This document shows positions 40,393 to 49,027 of a stretch of DNA of 49,027 bases, one piece after another; position 1 is the first letter of the stretch; the number at the start of each line of letters is the position of its first letter. Source of the stretch: Chara braunii (taxonomy: Eukaryota > Streptophyta > Charophyceae > Charales > Characeae); assembly GCA_003427395.1 (NCBI GenBank), contig BFEA01000106.1, forward strand, positions 1,429,002 to 1,478,028, read 5' to 3'. Under the pieces are notes generated by a model, which searched no databases, was not told the origin of the DNA, and was given only the letters and a program-made list of their open reading frames with translations. A program made the position numbers and the translations under genes.

Positions 40393-41508
40393 CAGGGACT
40401 AAGAAAAGACAAAGAAGATCACAATCCCACATCCATCTGTTTCCCCTCTCTCTCTCTCTCCGATGCGGACAATCCGTCGTCTCGCACCCACCAATGAAGT
40501 TGTCACACCGCTTAGTCCGCATGCGCGTGTCAGGTTCGCCCGTGCGCCACAGTCCTTTGTGGCCTACACATCAACCCTGCGCACTTGGCACCAGCTCGTC
40601 GGGTCGGCCAACTCCCACATCAACTCACCTCCTACTTCGCTCATGAGCCGACCGTCACTGATCGCGCTAACCTCGAGCTTCCAAAATTTTTAAGAGAGCT
40701 ATTTAACCGCGCCGACAAAATGTATAGCATGCATGCGTGCGCGAAGATGTGAGATTGCAGGGATTGGAAAGAGGAGGAGGGAAGGAAGTGCCCATGCTTG
40801 GCATGGGGAGATCGCGGCGTGGGGGACGTAGCCACTCTCCATGCATCGATCTAGGCATGCAACGCTCAGGCCAATCAGATGCAGCAAAAAGAAGGGAAAA
40901 GGGCAGGAAGAAGGCGAGGGAACAAGAAGAAAGATACAGTTACGATGGCGCCCGCCCAACGATTACAATTGCATGCAAGATTAAGGGCGTCGTTTAGTCA
41001 GAACTTCGTTCCCGCAAAGATGCGCGCAAGAAAGAGGCGCCTCTCGGCAAGAATTTCAAAAAGTCCTAAATTCCTATCTGAACTCAAAATTGCAACAGAA
41101 AAATTCCGACGAGACGGAAGAAAAGCAAAAAAAAATCAAAATTCCGAGAGCCCTCGGGGGCTCGTCCTTAGTTGAAAGGAAAATTTAAAAAGAAAACGGA
41201 AAGCTCCTGCGCGATCATCGTGCCAAAAATCTCAGTTCCCTCCTTTTACTTCGAACAGAGCAAGAAAGAACCATCGCCAACTGTTATTGATCGCGCCCAA
41301 CGGGGCGCGCACACTCAACCGTCTGTCCCGGGCCTGTCCCATCACCACCGAAGGGGGAGCAGCGAAGTGAAGGAAAAGAAAGAAGCGAGGATACCGACGC
41401 AATTTATCCGCCGATCCCACCTCCCATAATTTGCCCAACCTTCCCATCTCAGGACCCCTCATCGTCATCGCGCAGAAAGTCGCGCGACACAGAAAGTGGT
41501 TCGTCACA

Positions 41509-41512
41509 CTAC
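41509..41512. repeat. Target-site duplication (CTAC), right
   Basis: Matches 26382-26385; it is also the first four bases of the MITE copy that starts here. Confidence 0.55.
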
Positions 41513-41621
41513 CTTCTTGACGCGAACACAACTTACGATTATTATTGCTGTATTTTGACTGAAAGATATACCCCAAATACAACTATATTGACTGTACGCT
41601 GTATTCGGGTGAAGAAGGTAG
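41509..41621. mobile_element. MITE family copy 3
   Basis: Left end CTACCTTCTTGACGCGAACA; right end, reverse complemented, CTACCTTCTTCACCCGAATA, then CAG. Roughly 18 of 21 terminal bases match. 113 bases, A+T-rich middle with CCCCAAATACA, no ORF. Confidence 0.65.
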
Positions 41622-41709
41622 GGTTCGGACGTGCACAAAAGAACAATTACCATGTGGACTTTGCACATAGGTGGGCGTAGCACTGGGCTGTCATCGGTTA
41701 GACCTTGGC

Positions 41710-41820
41710 CTACTGTCTTTGCTAGAATAGATCGCCCAATCATTATCACTGCCTGTGGACTAAAAGGTGCCCCAAATACAGGAATAATTACCGGGCGTTC
41801 TATTCGGGTGAAGATGGTGG
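41710..41820. mobile_element. MITE family copy 4
   Basis: Left end CTACTGTCTTTGCTAGAATA then GATCGCCC; right end, reverse complemented, CCACCATCTTCACCCGAATA then GAACGCCC. Inner CCCCAAATACAG as in copy 3. 111 bases. Confidence 0.65.
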
Positions 41821-42059
41821 CAGGGGAAGGCCATTAGGCACTGCTTGTGGCAGCTAGGTAAGGATACTCTAGGTGTACCTAGAGTACCTAGTTGTATTGG
41901 AGGCAAGTTTCAGTCCACATGCAGTGGACTACCTAGGTAAGGGTACTCTAGGTGTACTGTTCTGGGGACATTATCAACTCTTGGGTCTACTCACGAAACA
42001 GTCGACAGTGGTCAGTACTACCTAGCCTCGGATCTGGCACCCTTTGCAGTGGAAATAGG
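41821..42059. other. Spacer with short palindrome
   Basis: ACTCTAGGTGTACCTAGAGT at 41866-41885 has 9-base arms around GT; ACTCTAGGTGTAC recurs at about 41946. No gene. Confidence 0.45.
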
Positions 42060-42235
42060 TTCATGCCCAGTGTCAGAGGTACCCGTATGACGAGGCTTGA
42101 ACTCCGCCTCAACCAGGGCTGACAGGGTTGGTGATTGCAACTGCAGTGTTGTCAGGTAACCCCACCCAAGGGATGGTAGAGGCGTGATGGTCCTCAGTGA
42201 GGTAGGATTGGGGGTGCAATATTTGCAGTGGAAGT
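42060..42235 (+). repeat. Dispersed CGAGGCT repeat (copy 3)
   Basis: GTACCCGTATGACGAGGCTT, CCTCAACCAGGGCTGACAGG, GATGGTAGAGG and GGTCCTCAGTGAGGTAGG. CCTTTGCAGTGGAAATAG occurs on both sides (about 42042 and 42248), suggesting a flanking duplication. Confidence 0.65.
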
Positions 42236-42486
42236 ATGGAGCTGGAACCCTTTGCAGTGGAAATAGATTCATGCCTACCGTCTTCCCCCGAACATAAGCC
42301 ATATGCCTTGTAACACATATGTCTTGTATTCGTGTTTTCGGGAAAAAATTAGTTGATTCAAATAGAATGTGTATGCACTGTATTCAAATATTAGGGTTGT
42401 TTGCATCGAACACATATGCATTGTACTCGGATAGAAAGCAACCTATGCGTTGTACTTATTTACAATGCATATGTGATCTGTTAGTA

Positions 42487-42665
42487 GCGTCAGAGGAACC
42501 TGCATGACGAGGCTCGACCTATGCCTCAACCAGGGCCGACAGGGGTTCGTGCTCGGAGCCGGTGCCCGCAACTGCAGTCCTGTCAGGTCACCCCACCAAG
42601 GAATGGTAGAGGGGTAATGGTCCTCAGTGAGGTAGGGTGGGGGAAGTGGGGGTGCACGCCAGGAA
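42487..42665 (+). repeat. Dispersed CGAGGCT repeat (copy 4)
   Basis: Same order of words as copy 3 (GACGAGGCTCGAC, CCTCAACCAGGGCCGACAGG, AATGGTAGAGG, GGTCCTCAGTGAGGTAGG). Clearly the closest relative of copy 3. Confidence 0.7.
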
Positions 42666-42677
42666 ACATTGACGAAA

Positions 42678-42713
42678 GGTGGGTGGGTGGGTGGGTGGGT
42701 GGGTGGGTGGGGT
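42678..42713 (+). repeat. (GGTG)n tract, G-quadruplex prone
   Basis: Eight consecutive GGGT-type units then GGGG. Four or more GGG runs separated by one base could fold as a G-quadruplex. Confidence 0.8.
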
Positions 42714-42922
42714 CTGGTGGGAATCAGGTCCAAGGCAACAAGCGGATGCCTCTTCTGAAGTATCTTATTTTATTTTTGCTGGTTTCTCTCTAGTCCAAAT
42801 ATTTTGCCGCTCCTGCTAGGAGTTCTACCTTCTCTTCTTGTGTTTTTCTGTCTATTTCTTTTACTGAAGTCCATTTTATGCCCGTCACGATACGTGGACA
42901 TGAGAGAAGAGAGAGAGAGGCC

Positions 42923-44518
42923 ATGGCAACTGACGGATCTAGTAGTTCCAACATGGCACAAACCAAGCTTTCTGAGATTCTAAAGGCTTAGGTGGATGCA
43001 GCGGATGACGAGGATAAACTGTTGTACCAGGCCCTCTACCAAAAGGAAATGGCCAAGGAGGACAAGGAGGAACAAACTAAGCGGAAAGCAGCCGCTGAAG
43101 GTCTTGAGACAGTCTGCAAAACAGTCTCAACCATGTCTGATGCAGATGTAAAAAAAGATCAAGTGCGTACGTGCTCTCACATATTGCCATTTGCTCAGTG
43201 AGCTTCCGAGTATAAAGTCCCAACTACTTGACGAAATGAGTCATCTGCGTAGTCGGATGGTAGATATGGCCAAGGAGCATTGTGATCAGATACAACGGAT
43301 GACAATCATGCATCCGACCCAAATCTCAAGATTTTTTCCCCTACCTCTTGTTGCTAACCGTTCTACCTTTGCACCTCTCCATACTTCTTCCTCTTCTTAT
43401 TCTTCTTCGTTGAGTTTGGTGGCACGCCTTTTAGGACCTGCAACAAGTGCAGATTCCGCTGCGGCTACAAGTGACAGTGCAGGAAATTTTGCAACTGCTG
43501 CAACCCTGAGATCGGACCCAACAATGGCTGGTCCCAACTATAGCAGTCCATACATGGACAGAAAGGCGGTGATGATACCGTCCAAATATGATGGCAAAGA
43601 AATGCTGATTCGTGGATCAAACTCCATGAGAGCATACTTTGAGGTACAAGGCACTCAAAGAGTGAACCGGTCCTTGATCCTAGGGACAAACGTCGAGGCT
43701 GTCGTAAGGGGCGTCCTAGAAGTCCAAGCTATCCAAGCTCGGTATCCGAAGATCGATCTAACGGAGTGGCTTAAACTTTAAAGCCACCCTGGCAGTCGCT
43801 GTCGAAGAGATACTAATTGCGCAGTACAAGAACCCACATGCTGCAGCTAGAGTGAGGATCCAACTCGACAATCTTAAGCGCAGCCAGTGGCAGGGCACCA
43901 TCCACAAATTGTTGTTGCATGTCAGCAAGTTCTCTGCGACACCTGGATTGGAACTAACACAACGCAATCGTGCTTGGATGTTGTCAAAGGTATGGTTCCC
44001 ACCACTTTCACAAATTGCCTAGGCAGGGATTTCTTTGGTTATACTGACTGGTTTTCTTGATGAGGGATGTAACCATTCTCGAGGCAGCAGACCTCGTTAC
44101 CACCATAAGCAGCCAAAATACCTTTGTCCACGGAAGGTTTCGTGGCAACAACCGTCTTGCTGCGCTTGACTTGTTGGAGGCTGAAGGGAAGGCCGAAGCA
44201 GATGACCCCACTCTTGGTGACAACCAATAACAAAACGCTGATACAACCTACTCTTCAACCCAAGAAACCGATATCAATAATGAAGAGGAAAAATTTAGTG
44301 CCTTAAAAAAGATTGCCCATGGTAACGGACACCAAAACTGGAACAGAGTAAGGAACTTCGCCGCACTCCTTAAGGGAGCCATAATCCCAGCCAATCTGGA
44401 GGACGCAAGTACTAAACCTTGGGTTGACCGCCGGATCAGTGGGGCTGAATGAAAGGCTAGATTAACGAAAGGAGGTTGTTGGCATTGTCAAAAAACTAAT
44501 AATAAGGTCCAATGATGC
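42923..44518 (+). pseudogene. gag of Ty3 element 2
   Basis: ATG at 42923 starts MATDGSSSSNMAQTKLSEIL, stopped by a TAG after 23 codons, then open from 42992. The first part is a charged coiled-coil-like stretch (LYQKEMAKEDKEEQTKRKAA). After a frameshift near 43190 comes a Ser/Ala linker and capsid-like sequence to 43781. A second shift leads to FKATLAVAVEEILIAQYKNP and LELTQRNRAWMLSKV. At 44477-44518 a zinc-knuckle remnant has CWHC and a final Cys, but the His position reads Asn and a TGA precedes the last Cys. Confidence 0.7.
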
Positions 44519-45230
44519 TTTAGGCTGCAAGGAAACCTAAATCAGCCGTAGGGGGTTCATCGACACACTCTACAACAAGAGAGTCTGAATCGGTCAATGA
44601 TAGTTCTTCTAAGAAACATATCACGGTCCAACATTCCTCTCTTGAAACCCGAACTTCTGCTGATTCCAAAGTTAATGCTTATCATGTTTTGAGTGTTGAG
44701 CCTTGGGAGGAGTTCGAGAAGGTCGACTTCCACTATCACTTAGAGCATTGGGCTGACATGAAACAGTACCGTGCTCAAGAGAGCGAAGTTAATCTTCTTC
44801 AAACTTCTCATTAACCACTGCTATCTCCCCGTCTTGATTGATTGTGGTGCCACAACTAGCTTTATGTCACCACACGAGATACACAAAGTAGGTTTGGGGA
44901 TGAAGTAAGTGGCTTTGCAGAGCCCTTGCCGGACTCAAGTAGGCAACAAAGAAGTTGTCACATCCACGCATGTAGTCAAAGGTGTGTGCACTACCTTTGA
45001 TAAAGACAAGACGATCACCCACGCGTTGAACTTCTATGTCCTTGACAAGTGTCCCTTCGATGCAGTCCTTGGCTTGGGCTGGTTGCAGTCTCAATGTGAA
45101 TGAACCAAGTGGAAGAAATCATTTTTCGTGGTCAAAGATGCTCAAGGGAACGAGCTTCACGTCCTCGTCAATGAGACGCACGAGACTCCAGTGACTTTTC
45201 TAAATGCCATGCAATTCTGGAAGAAATAGC
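44519..45230 (+). pseudogene. Aspartic protease of Ty3 element 2
   Basis: LIDCGATTSFMS at about 44834-44869 is the active-site loop (Asp at 44840-44842; Cys replaces the usual Ser/Thr after Asp). It is followed after a stop by NFYVLDKCPFDAVLGLGWLQ, the conserved C-terminal protease segment (the ILG-type motif). The protease would cut the polyprotein. Stops at about 44907 and 45101 disable it. Confidence 0.75.
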
Positions 45231-46378
45231 GCATGCATAAGGAGGATGAACAATTGTATGTTGCTTTTGTTCGTCCTACTCATATACCTTCTATTTTTGC
45301 GGCCTATAATGATTCTACTTTGCATAATAAGTCTACGTTTATCCCTACATCTACTTCTATTTCAAATAAGTCTACTTCATATTCGGTTGCCTTCTTTAAT
45401 AATTTGCGACCTGATCTTGGTGATCCTTTTTCCGATCCCCCACCTCGGTCGATACGAACAAGCATCCAAGGCCTACTCGACCCATTTTTGGAAGTTTTGG
45501 CCGAACCCCGTGAAATTCCAACGTGATCGGTCAAACACACGATTGAGCTGGTCGAAGACGCTGTTCCGCCAAGGGGCTGTGAATACCGTATGAGATCCGG
45601 CAAGTTGGAGGAACTGCGAAAACAGATCGATAAGCTGATCGACAAAGGATAGATAAAGCTTAGTGAGTTTGAATTTGGTGCACCCGTTTTGTTTGTTCCA
45701 AAGAAAGGAAGCAAACTACGTATGTGTATTGATTATCACAGTCTAAACCGCATCACAAGGAAAAATGTGTACCCATTGCCACACATAGATGATTTGCTTG
45801 ACGCTGCAGGTGGGTGCAATGTCATCTCCAAGATCGATCTCAAGTCTGGGTATTACCAGATTGAAGTTGATCCTGCAGACCAGCACAAAACTTCGTTCAA
45901 GACACGTGACGGACTTCACGAATTCACCGTAATGCCCTTCGGTCTCACGAACGCACCGGCCACCTTCCAAAGTCTTATGGACAAGGTCGTCCATGAACAA
46001 ATTGGCTGATTTGTTGTTGTGTATTTCGATGACATTCGAATTTTCAGCAAATAGGTTGAGGAACACATGAAGCACCTTAAGGAAGTGTTCACCATCCTCA
46101 AGCAAACGCAACTCCATCTCAACTTAGATAGATATGAGTTTGGGAGGGACAACGTCATCCATCTTGGACACCAGTTGTCTGCCACAGACCTTGAGCCTGA
46201 GGCAACCAAGGTTGAGGTCATACGCAAGTGGCCTCAATCCGCGAACGTCCGCGAATTGCGTTCTTTCTTTTGTCTTGCATCCTACTATTGGAAGTTTGTG
46301 CCCCAATTTTCTATTGTTGCTCGCCCGTTGTCCAAACTAGTAAGCAAGCGTATCTTACACGTGGGATGCAACATGTGA
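45231..46378 (+). pseudogene. Reverse transcriptase of Ty3 element 2
   Basis: Landmarks in order: [68 protein letters not shown] and VVYFDDI (catalytic YFDD at 46022-46033), then HLGHQLSA and FLASYY-like FCLASYYWKFV. In contrast to element 1 the MPFGL motif is intact. A stop before YFDD (about 46007) and one after it (about 46052) break the frame. The 45231-45590 region before it is low-complexity and mostly linker. Confidence 0.85.
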
Positions 46379-46850
46379 GACCGCTTTTCAAGCCTTGAAA
46401 GAGGCCTTGGTAAGTTGTGCTCCGCATTGCAGATTTCAAACTCACATTCGTAGTCACTACGGATGCGGGCCAGTATGGGATTGGCGCAGTGCTGCAACAA
46501 GATGATAGTGATGGCTTGCGGCCGCTCGAATACTATAGCAAACACATGCCAATGAAAAGGTAGCCACTTCCACCTACATGCGCGAGCTCTATGCTCTGTG
46601 TGAAGCATTGAACCATTGGAAGCACTATCTTTTGGGACGTCGTTTCAAGGTTTTCTCAGATCATGAGACCTTGAAATGGATTAAGGAGCAAACCACCTTG
46701 TCCGCTACGTTGACTCGCTGGTTCCATGGGATTAACATTTTTTATTTTGAATTAAAACATAAAGGGGCTGTTATAAGTGATGCATTGTCTCGCCACCCCG
46801 ATTATATAACTTGCCTTGTGAACTCCTATGACCTCCGAAAGAAACTGACC
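46379..46850 (+). pseudogene. RNase H of Ty3 element 2
   Basis: FVVTTDAGQYGIGAVLQQ (first Asp) and LEYYSKHMP at 46440-46555. After a frameshift comes MRELYALCEALNHWKHYLLG (Glu), VFSDHETLKWI (Asp) and ISDALSRHPD (last Asp) at 46578-46805. It would remove RNA from the RNA:DNA hybrid. Catalytic residues are present but split over two frames. Confidence 0.8.
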
Positions 46851-47674
46851 CCAACAGTCAGCCTGATTTTCACGAATGCGAAGGTCTGGTCTTCCGACGG
46901 TACGAAAATAATGATCGTTTGTGTGTACCGATCCATGAGCCTCTCCGCACACACTTCTTGGATTTGGCCCATGGTCGGAGTGGACACTTCAGCATGGCAA
47001 AAACCTACGGAAACCTGTTACACCAATTTGACTGGCCTGGAATGAAAGGGTGTGCTGAAAAGTTTGTGGTTGAGTGTCAAGTCTGTCAACGAATTAAACC
47101 ATCAAGGCAAAACCCCATGAGGTTGCTCAAACATTTTCCCATTCCCAACGGTCCCAGAGAGTCTGTCTCTATTGATTTCACGGACATGGGAAAAACGAGT
47201 AAGAATGAATATTCGCAAGTGATGGTGATTGTTGATCAATTTTCCAAATTCCTAAATCTGATTCCATTGCCACCTCATACCCCAACTGAACTCGTGATCC
47301 GCGAGTTCCACCAGAAGGACATTTTGCATTTCAGGACCCTAAAAACCCTTGTGAGTGATCGGGACCCATGCTCCATAAGTACTGAGTGGAAGGACTTCAC
47401 GTCCCAACTCCCTGGTCTCAAACTAAGTATGACATCTGGTCGACATCCCGAAGCCAACGGTTTGCCTGAGGAAATTAACTAGACTGTGTTTCGGCTTCTC
47501 CGCGCTTTAATGATCCCGGATCAGGAAACGTGGGATAAAAAGCAGTATTCAGTAAAGGGGTTGTACAACAACTCCATTCATTTGTGTACCGGTATGACGC
47601 CAAACAGGCTGCATTACGGTTGGCAGATCTGTATTCCGCTTTCTACTTATTCCCTGAATAGCCGGTTGGACTAA
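46851..47674 (+). pseudogene. Integrase of Ty3 element 2
   Basis: The zinc-binding part has H-x3-H (HGRSGHF) and C-x2-C (CQVCQRIKP). The core has SIDFTDMGKT (first Asp), LVSDRDPCS (second Asp), and SGRHPEANGLPEEIN with the Glu shortly after. A TAG at 47480-47482 stops the frame right after the core. The next piece (47486-47674) carries the family's YNNSIHLCTGMTPNRLHYG segment. Complete in layout but stopped. Confidence 0.85.
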
Positions 47675-47712
47675 CGCTTGGCAGACCTGGCTTCAACGCC
47701 AAGTATGATCGC

Positions 47713-47949
47713 TTGCTCAAGGTTGCCATTGCAGCAATGACCAAGCGACAACACTCCATGATCCATCATGCGAATAAGAAGCACACACCTTCCACTATGG
47801 GAATTTATGTCTGGGTCAAGATGTCTGAGTGTATGGAGGAAGAGGGAGTGTCACGCAAACTTCTCCCCCTCTATTACGGTCAAAAGTCTTGGATGTCGAG
47901 CTACACCAAGAAGCTTCGAGGCAGAGTCAGGCATGATGGCCTGAGCTAG
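47713..47949 (+). pseudogene. Integrase C-terminus, GPF/Y-like, Ty3 element 2
   Basis: HSMIHHANKKHTPSTMGIYV then VSRKLLPLYYGQ, which resembles the KLxPRYxGPF module of chromovirus integrases, although the G-P-F itself is altered to GQK. No chromodomain follows. Confidence 0.55.
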
Positions 47950-48340
47950 AGCAGCCATAACTGTTTTGTGTTGTCCTTTGGACAGCAGGGCGATGCCCTG
48001 GTAGTCCACCATAGCCTCGGCCTTGGAGGAAGGAGGAAGAAGGGTGGCCATGATTGACCTCATGCAATACCTGCAGTAGAAGAGGGATTCGGACATTGAT
48101 TCTGGTTCAGCCATTCAACATTATTATTATTAATTCTTGTTTGAATAAGAGGGGAGGAGATAAGGAGGAGGAGAGTGGTTGGCGAAGAAGAAGACCAGTA
48201 TCATTGGTCTATGCTGGTGTACATCATCTTCTTCTTCTTTCCCTCTCTCTCCTCTGAAGTTCATTCATTTCTTTTTGCAATTTGACGACATTATACTTTC
48301 TGATGAATGTGTACTTTGAAATTGGCCAGGATCATAACAT
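47950..48340. other. Spacer with purine-rich stretch
   Basis: AAGAGGGGAGGAGATAAGGA and onward at about 48144-48200 is purine-rich; it could be a polypurine tract of Ty3 element 2 but no LTR follows. CTTCTTCTT repeat near 48226. Confidence 0.35.
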
Positions 48341-48366
48341 GTGTGTTGAAGCGAGATATGGATCCA
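48341..48366 (+). repeat. 26-bp direct repeat, left copy
   Basis: GTGTGTTGAAGCGAGATATG then GATCCA; identical to 48862-48887. The pair brackets the atpA fragment and the left inverted-repeat arm. Confidence 0.85.
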
Positions 48367-48402
48367 GGTGCTGCTACCCACGAATAGACTGGAGCATTTG
48401 TC

Positions 48403-48435
48403 CCCCCCCCCCCCCCCAAAAAAAAAAAAAAAAAA
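48403..48435 (+). repeat. Poly(C)-poly(A) tract
   Basis: About 15 C followed by 18 A directly before the plastid atpA fragment. Confidence 0.9.
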
Positions 48436-48617
48436 GACCCGCTGAAATCAGCAGTATCATCCGTAAAAAAATCAAAGATTATGACCAAGAAGTAAAAATT
48501 GTTAATATTGGCACAGTTCTTCAAGTGGCTGACGGAATCGCGCAAATTTATGGCTTGGATCAAGTAATGGCAGGAGAATTACTTGAATTTGAAGATAACA
48601 CTGTAGGAATCGCGCTT
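48436..48617 (+). pseudogene. atpA: Nuclear copy of plastid atpA 5' region
   Basis: About 60 codons in frame match the N-terminal beta-barrel of the chloroplast ATP synthase alpha subunit (CF1, thylakoid). Landmarks: [48 protein letters not shown]. The native first codons and everything after about residue 65 are missing. It is A+T-rich and undisturbed, unlike its neighbours, and lies between a C/A tract and a C tract. It is best read as a plastid-to-nucleus fragment (NUPT). Confidence 0.9.
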
Positions 48618-48620
48618 AGG

Positions 48621-48635
48621 CCCCCCCCCCCCCCC
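48621..48635 (+). repeat. Poly(C) tract
   Basis: About 15 C directly after the atpA fragment. Confidence 0.9.
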
Positions 48636-48695
48636 CAATCCCGTGTTGGACTTGGTACCATGTCCGCCCTGCCCCCCAATGTCGGACCTGGTACC

Positions 48696-48751
48696 ATGTC
48701 TTGCTTAACCACACGCAACACCCGCACAACAGCCGCTAAGAAGTGCGCATG
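48696..48751. repeat. Inverted repeat, left arm
   Basis: ATGTCTTGCTTAACCACACG...AGCCGCTAAGAAGTGCGCATG; its reverse complement lies at 48972-49027 with a handful of differences. Confidence 0.85.
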
Positions 48752-48861
48752 TTTTTTTTTTCCTCCCTCACCCCCCGAAACTTGAAAAAAAAAACAAAAA
48801 AAGTATGTTCTTAACTTCGTAAGTATTTACTGTTTATTGGGGCCTCGGTGCGGGGTTTTGT

Positions 48862-48887
48862 GTGTGTTGAAGCGAGATATGGATCCA
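48862..48887 (+). repeat. 26-bp direct repeat, right copy
   Basis: Same as 48341-48366. Confidence 0.85.
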
Positions 48888-48971
48888 AGTCCAATGTTAA
48901 ACCCCCTGCACGCAACTTGAAAAAGAGATAAAAGAGTATACTCCTAACTATTTATTAGAAAAGAACAAAAC

Positions 48972-49027
48972 CATGCGCACTTCTTAGCGGCTGTTGCGTG
49001 GGTGTCATGTGTGGCTTAGCAAGACAT
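48972..49027. repeat. Inverted repeat, right arm, cut by window end
   Basis: Reverse complement of 48696-48751. The arm reaches the last base of the window, so the true end is unknown. The 220-base loop has no ORF. Confidence 0.85.

Larger units (their letters stand above)
26386..41508 (-). mobile_element. Ty3/gypsy LTR retrotransposon 1, about 15.1 kb, minus strand
   Basis: Two LTRs of about 2.7 kb flank a 9.7 kb interior. The outer ends are TGTGACG...CGTCACA and are bracketed by CTAC. In element order (right to left): 5' LTR, tRNA-Met-type primer site, gag, an inverted block with protease and RT N-terminus, RT core and RNase H, integrase, two overlapping unknown ORFs, a hAT-like insertion, 3' LTR. 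RT before integrase gives the Ty3/gypsy order. Stops, frameshifts, an RT deletion and the inversion make it non-autonomous. Large LTRs and an extra ORF after integrase recall Athila/Tat-type elements, but the clade is not established. Confidence 0.9.
38814..41508 (-). repeat. 5' LTR of Ty3 element 1
   Basis: About 2695 bases matching 26386-29094. Starts (minus) TGTGACGAACC. At the primer-site edge it runs GGGCGTGAGGTTGG straight into TATCGGAG, lacking the GCGTCACA end that the 3' LTR shows. Confidence 0.9.
42923..47949 (+). mobile_element. Ty3/gypsy retrotransposon 2, decayed coding region
   Basis: About 5 kb with gag, aspartic protease, RT, RNase H, integrase and a GPF/Y-like C-terminus in Ty3/gypsy order. 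At least a dozen stops and shifts. I could not find matching LTRs, a primer site or a clear polypurine tract on either side, so the limits given are those of the coding signal. The GPF/Y-like end suggests a chromovirus-type element. Confidence 0.8.

Overview
The window looks like a gene-poor, repeat-packed stretch of a large plant-lineage nuclear genome. Reasons: several LINEs with A-tails, two Ty3/gypsy elements (one with 2.7 kb LTRs), snRNA retropseudogenes, tRNA-derived retroposons, and short nuclear copies of mitochondrial cox2 and plastid atpA. The cox2 piece uses TGG for Trp and the atpA piece looks plastid-like. I suspect a streptophyte alga such as Chara, but that is inference. I find no intact single-copy host gene; every long reading frame I can explain belongs to a transposable element and most are broken.

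Layout. 0-14 kb: three related LINEs on the + strand. LINE A (0.56-2.5 kb) is 5' truncated. LINE B (2.5-8.9 kb) runs from an ORF1 remnant through AP endonuclease, reverse transcriptase and a zinc-binding C-terminus. LINE C (11.5-14 kb) is 5' truncated. 14-16 kb: a large duplication, another LINE 3' end and the cox2 fragment. 16.2-18.5 kb: four snRNA-derived sequences (U6, U2, a U6/U2 chimera, U6), one of them a textbook A-tailed retropseudogene with target-site duplication. 17-20 kb: microsatellites. 20.4-24.5 kb: two copies of a long retroposon (one with a tRNA-like head) around a segment bounded by inverted arrays, itself carrying a minus-strand LINE 3' end. 25.2-25.7 kb: duplicated tRNA-like unit.

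26.4-41.5 kb: one nested minus-strand Ty3/gypsy element of about 15.1 kb (5' LTR on the right, 3' LTR on the left). It has a tRNA-Met-type primer site, gag, an inverted internal block carrying protease and the RT N-terminus, RT/RNase H, integrase, and an unrecognised extra ORF pair after integrase. Its LTRs contain their own reading frames downstream of a TATA box. Inside its 3' non-coding part sits a hAT-like DNA element (9-bp TIR, perfect 8-bp TSD) with a 680-base sequencing gap. A small MITE family (four copies) surrounds this element and recurs at 18 kb.

42.9-47.9 kb: a second, decayed + strand Ty3/gypsy element (gag, protease, RT, RNase H, integrase). 48.3-49.0 kb: the atpA fragment between C/A homopolymers, and an inverted repeat reaching the window edge.

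How the parts interact: the LINEs end in poly(A) and could be the source of the machinery that copied the U2, U6 and tRNA-headed RNAs. A hairpin with compensatory base changes recurs in the LINE 3' UTRs. The most notable observations are the in-place inversion inside the Ty3 polyprotein, the LTR-resident ORFs, the discordant LTR/primer-site edge, the hAT-like insertion, the snRNA cluster and the new MITE and retroposon families.
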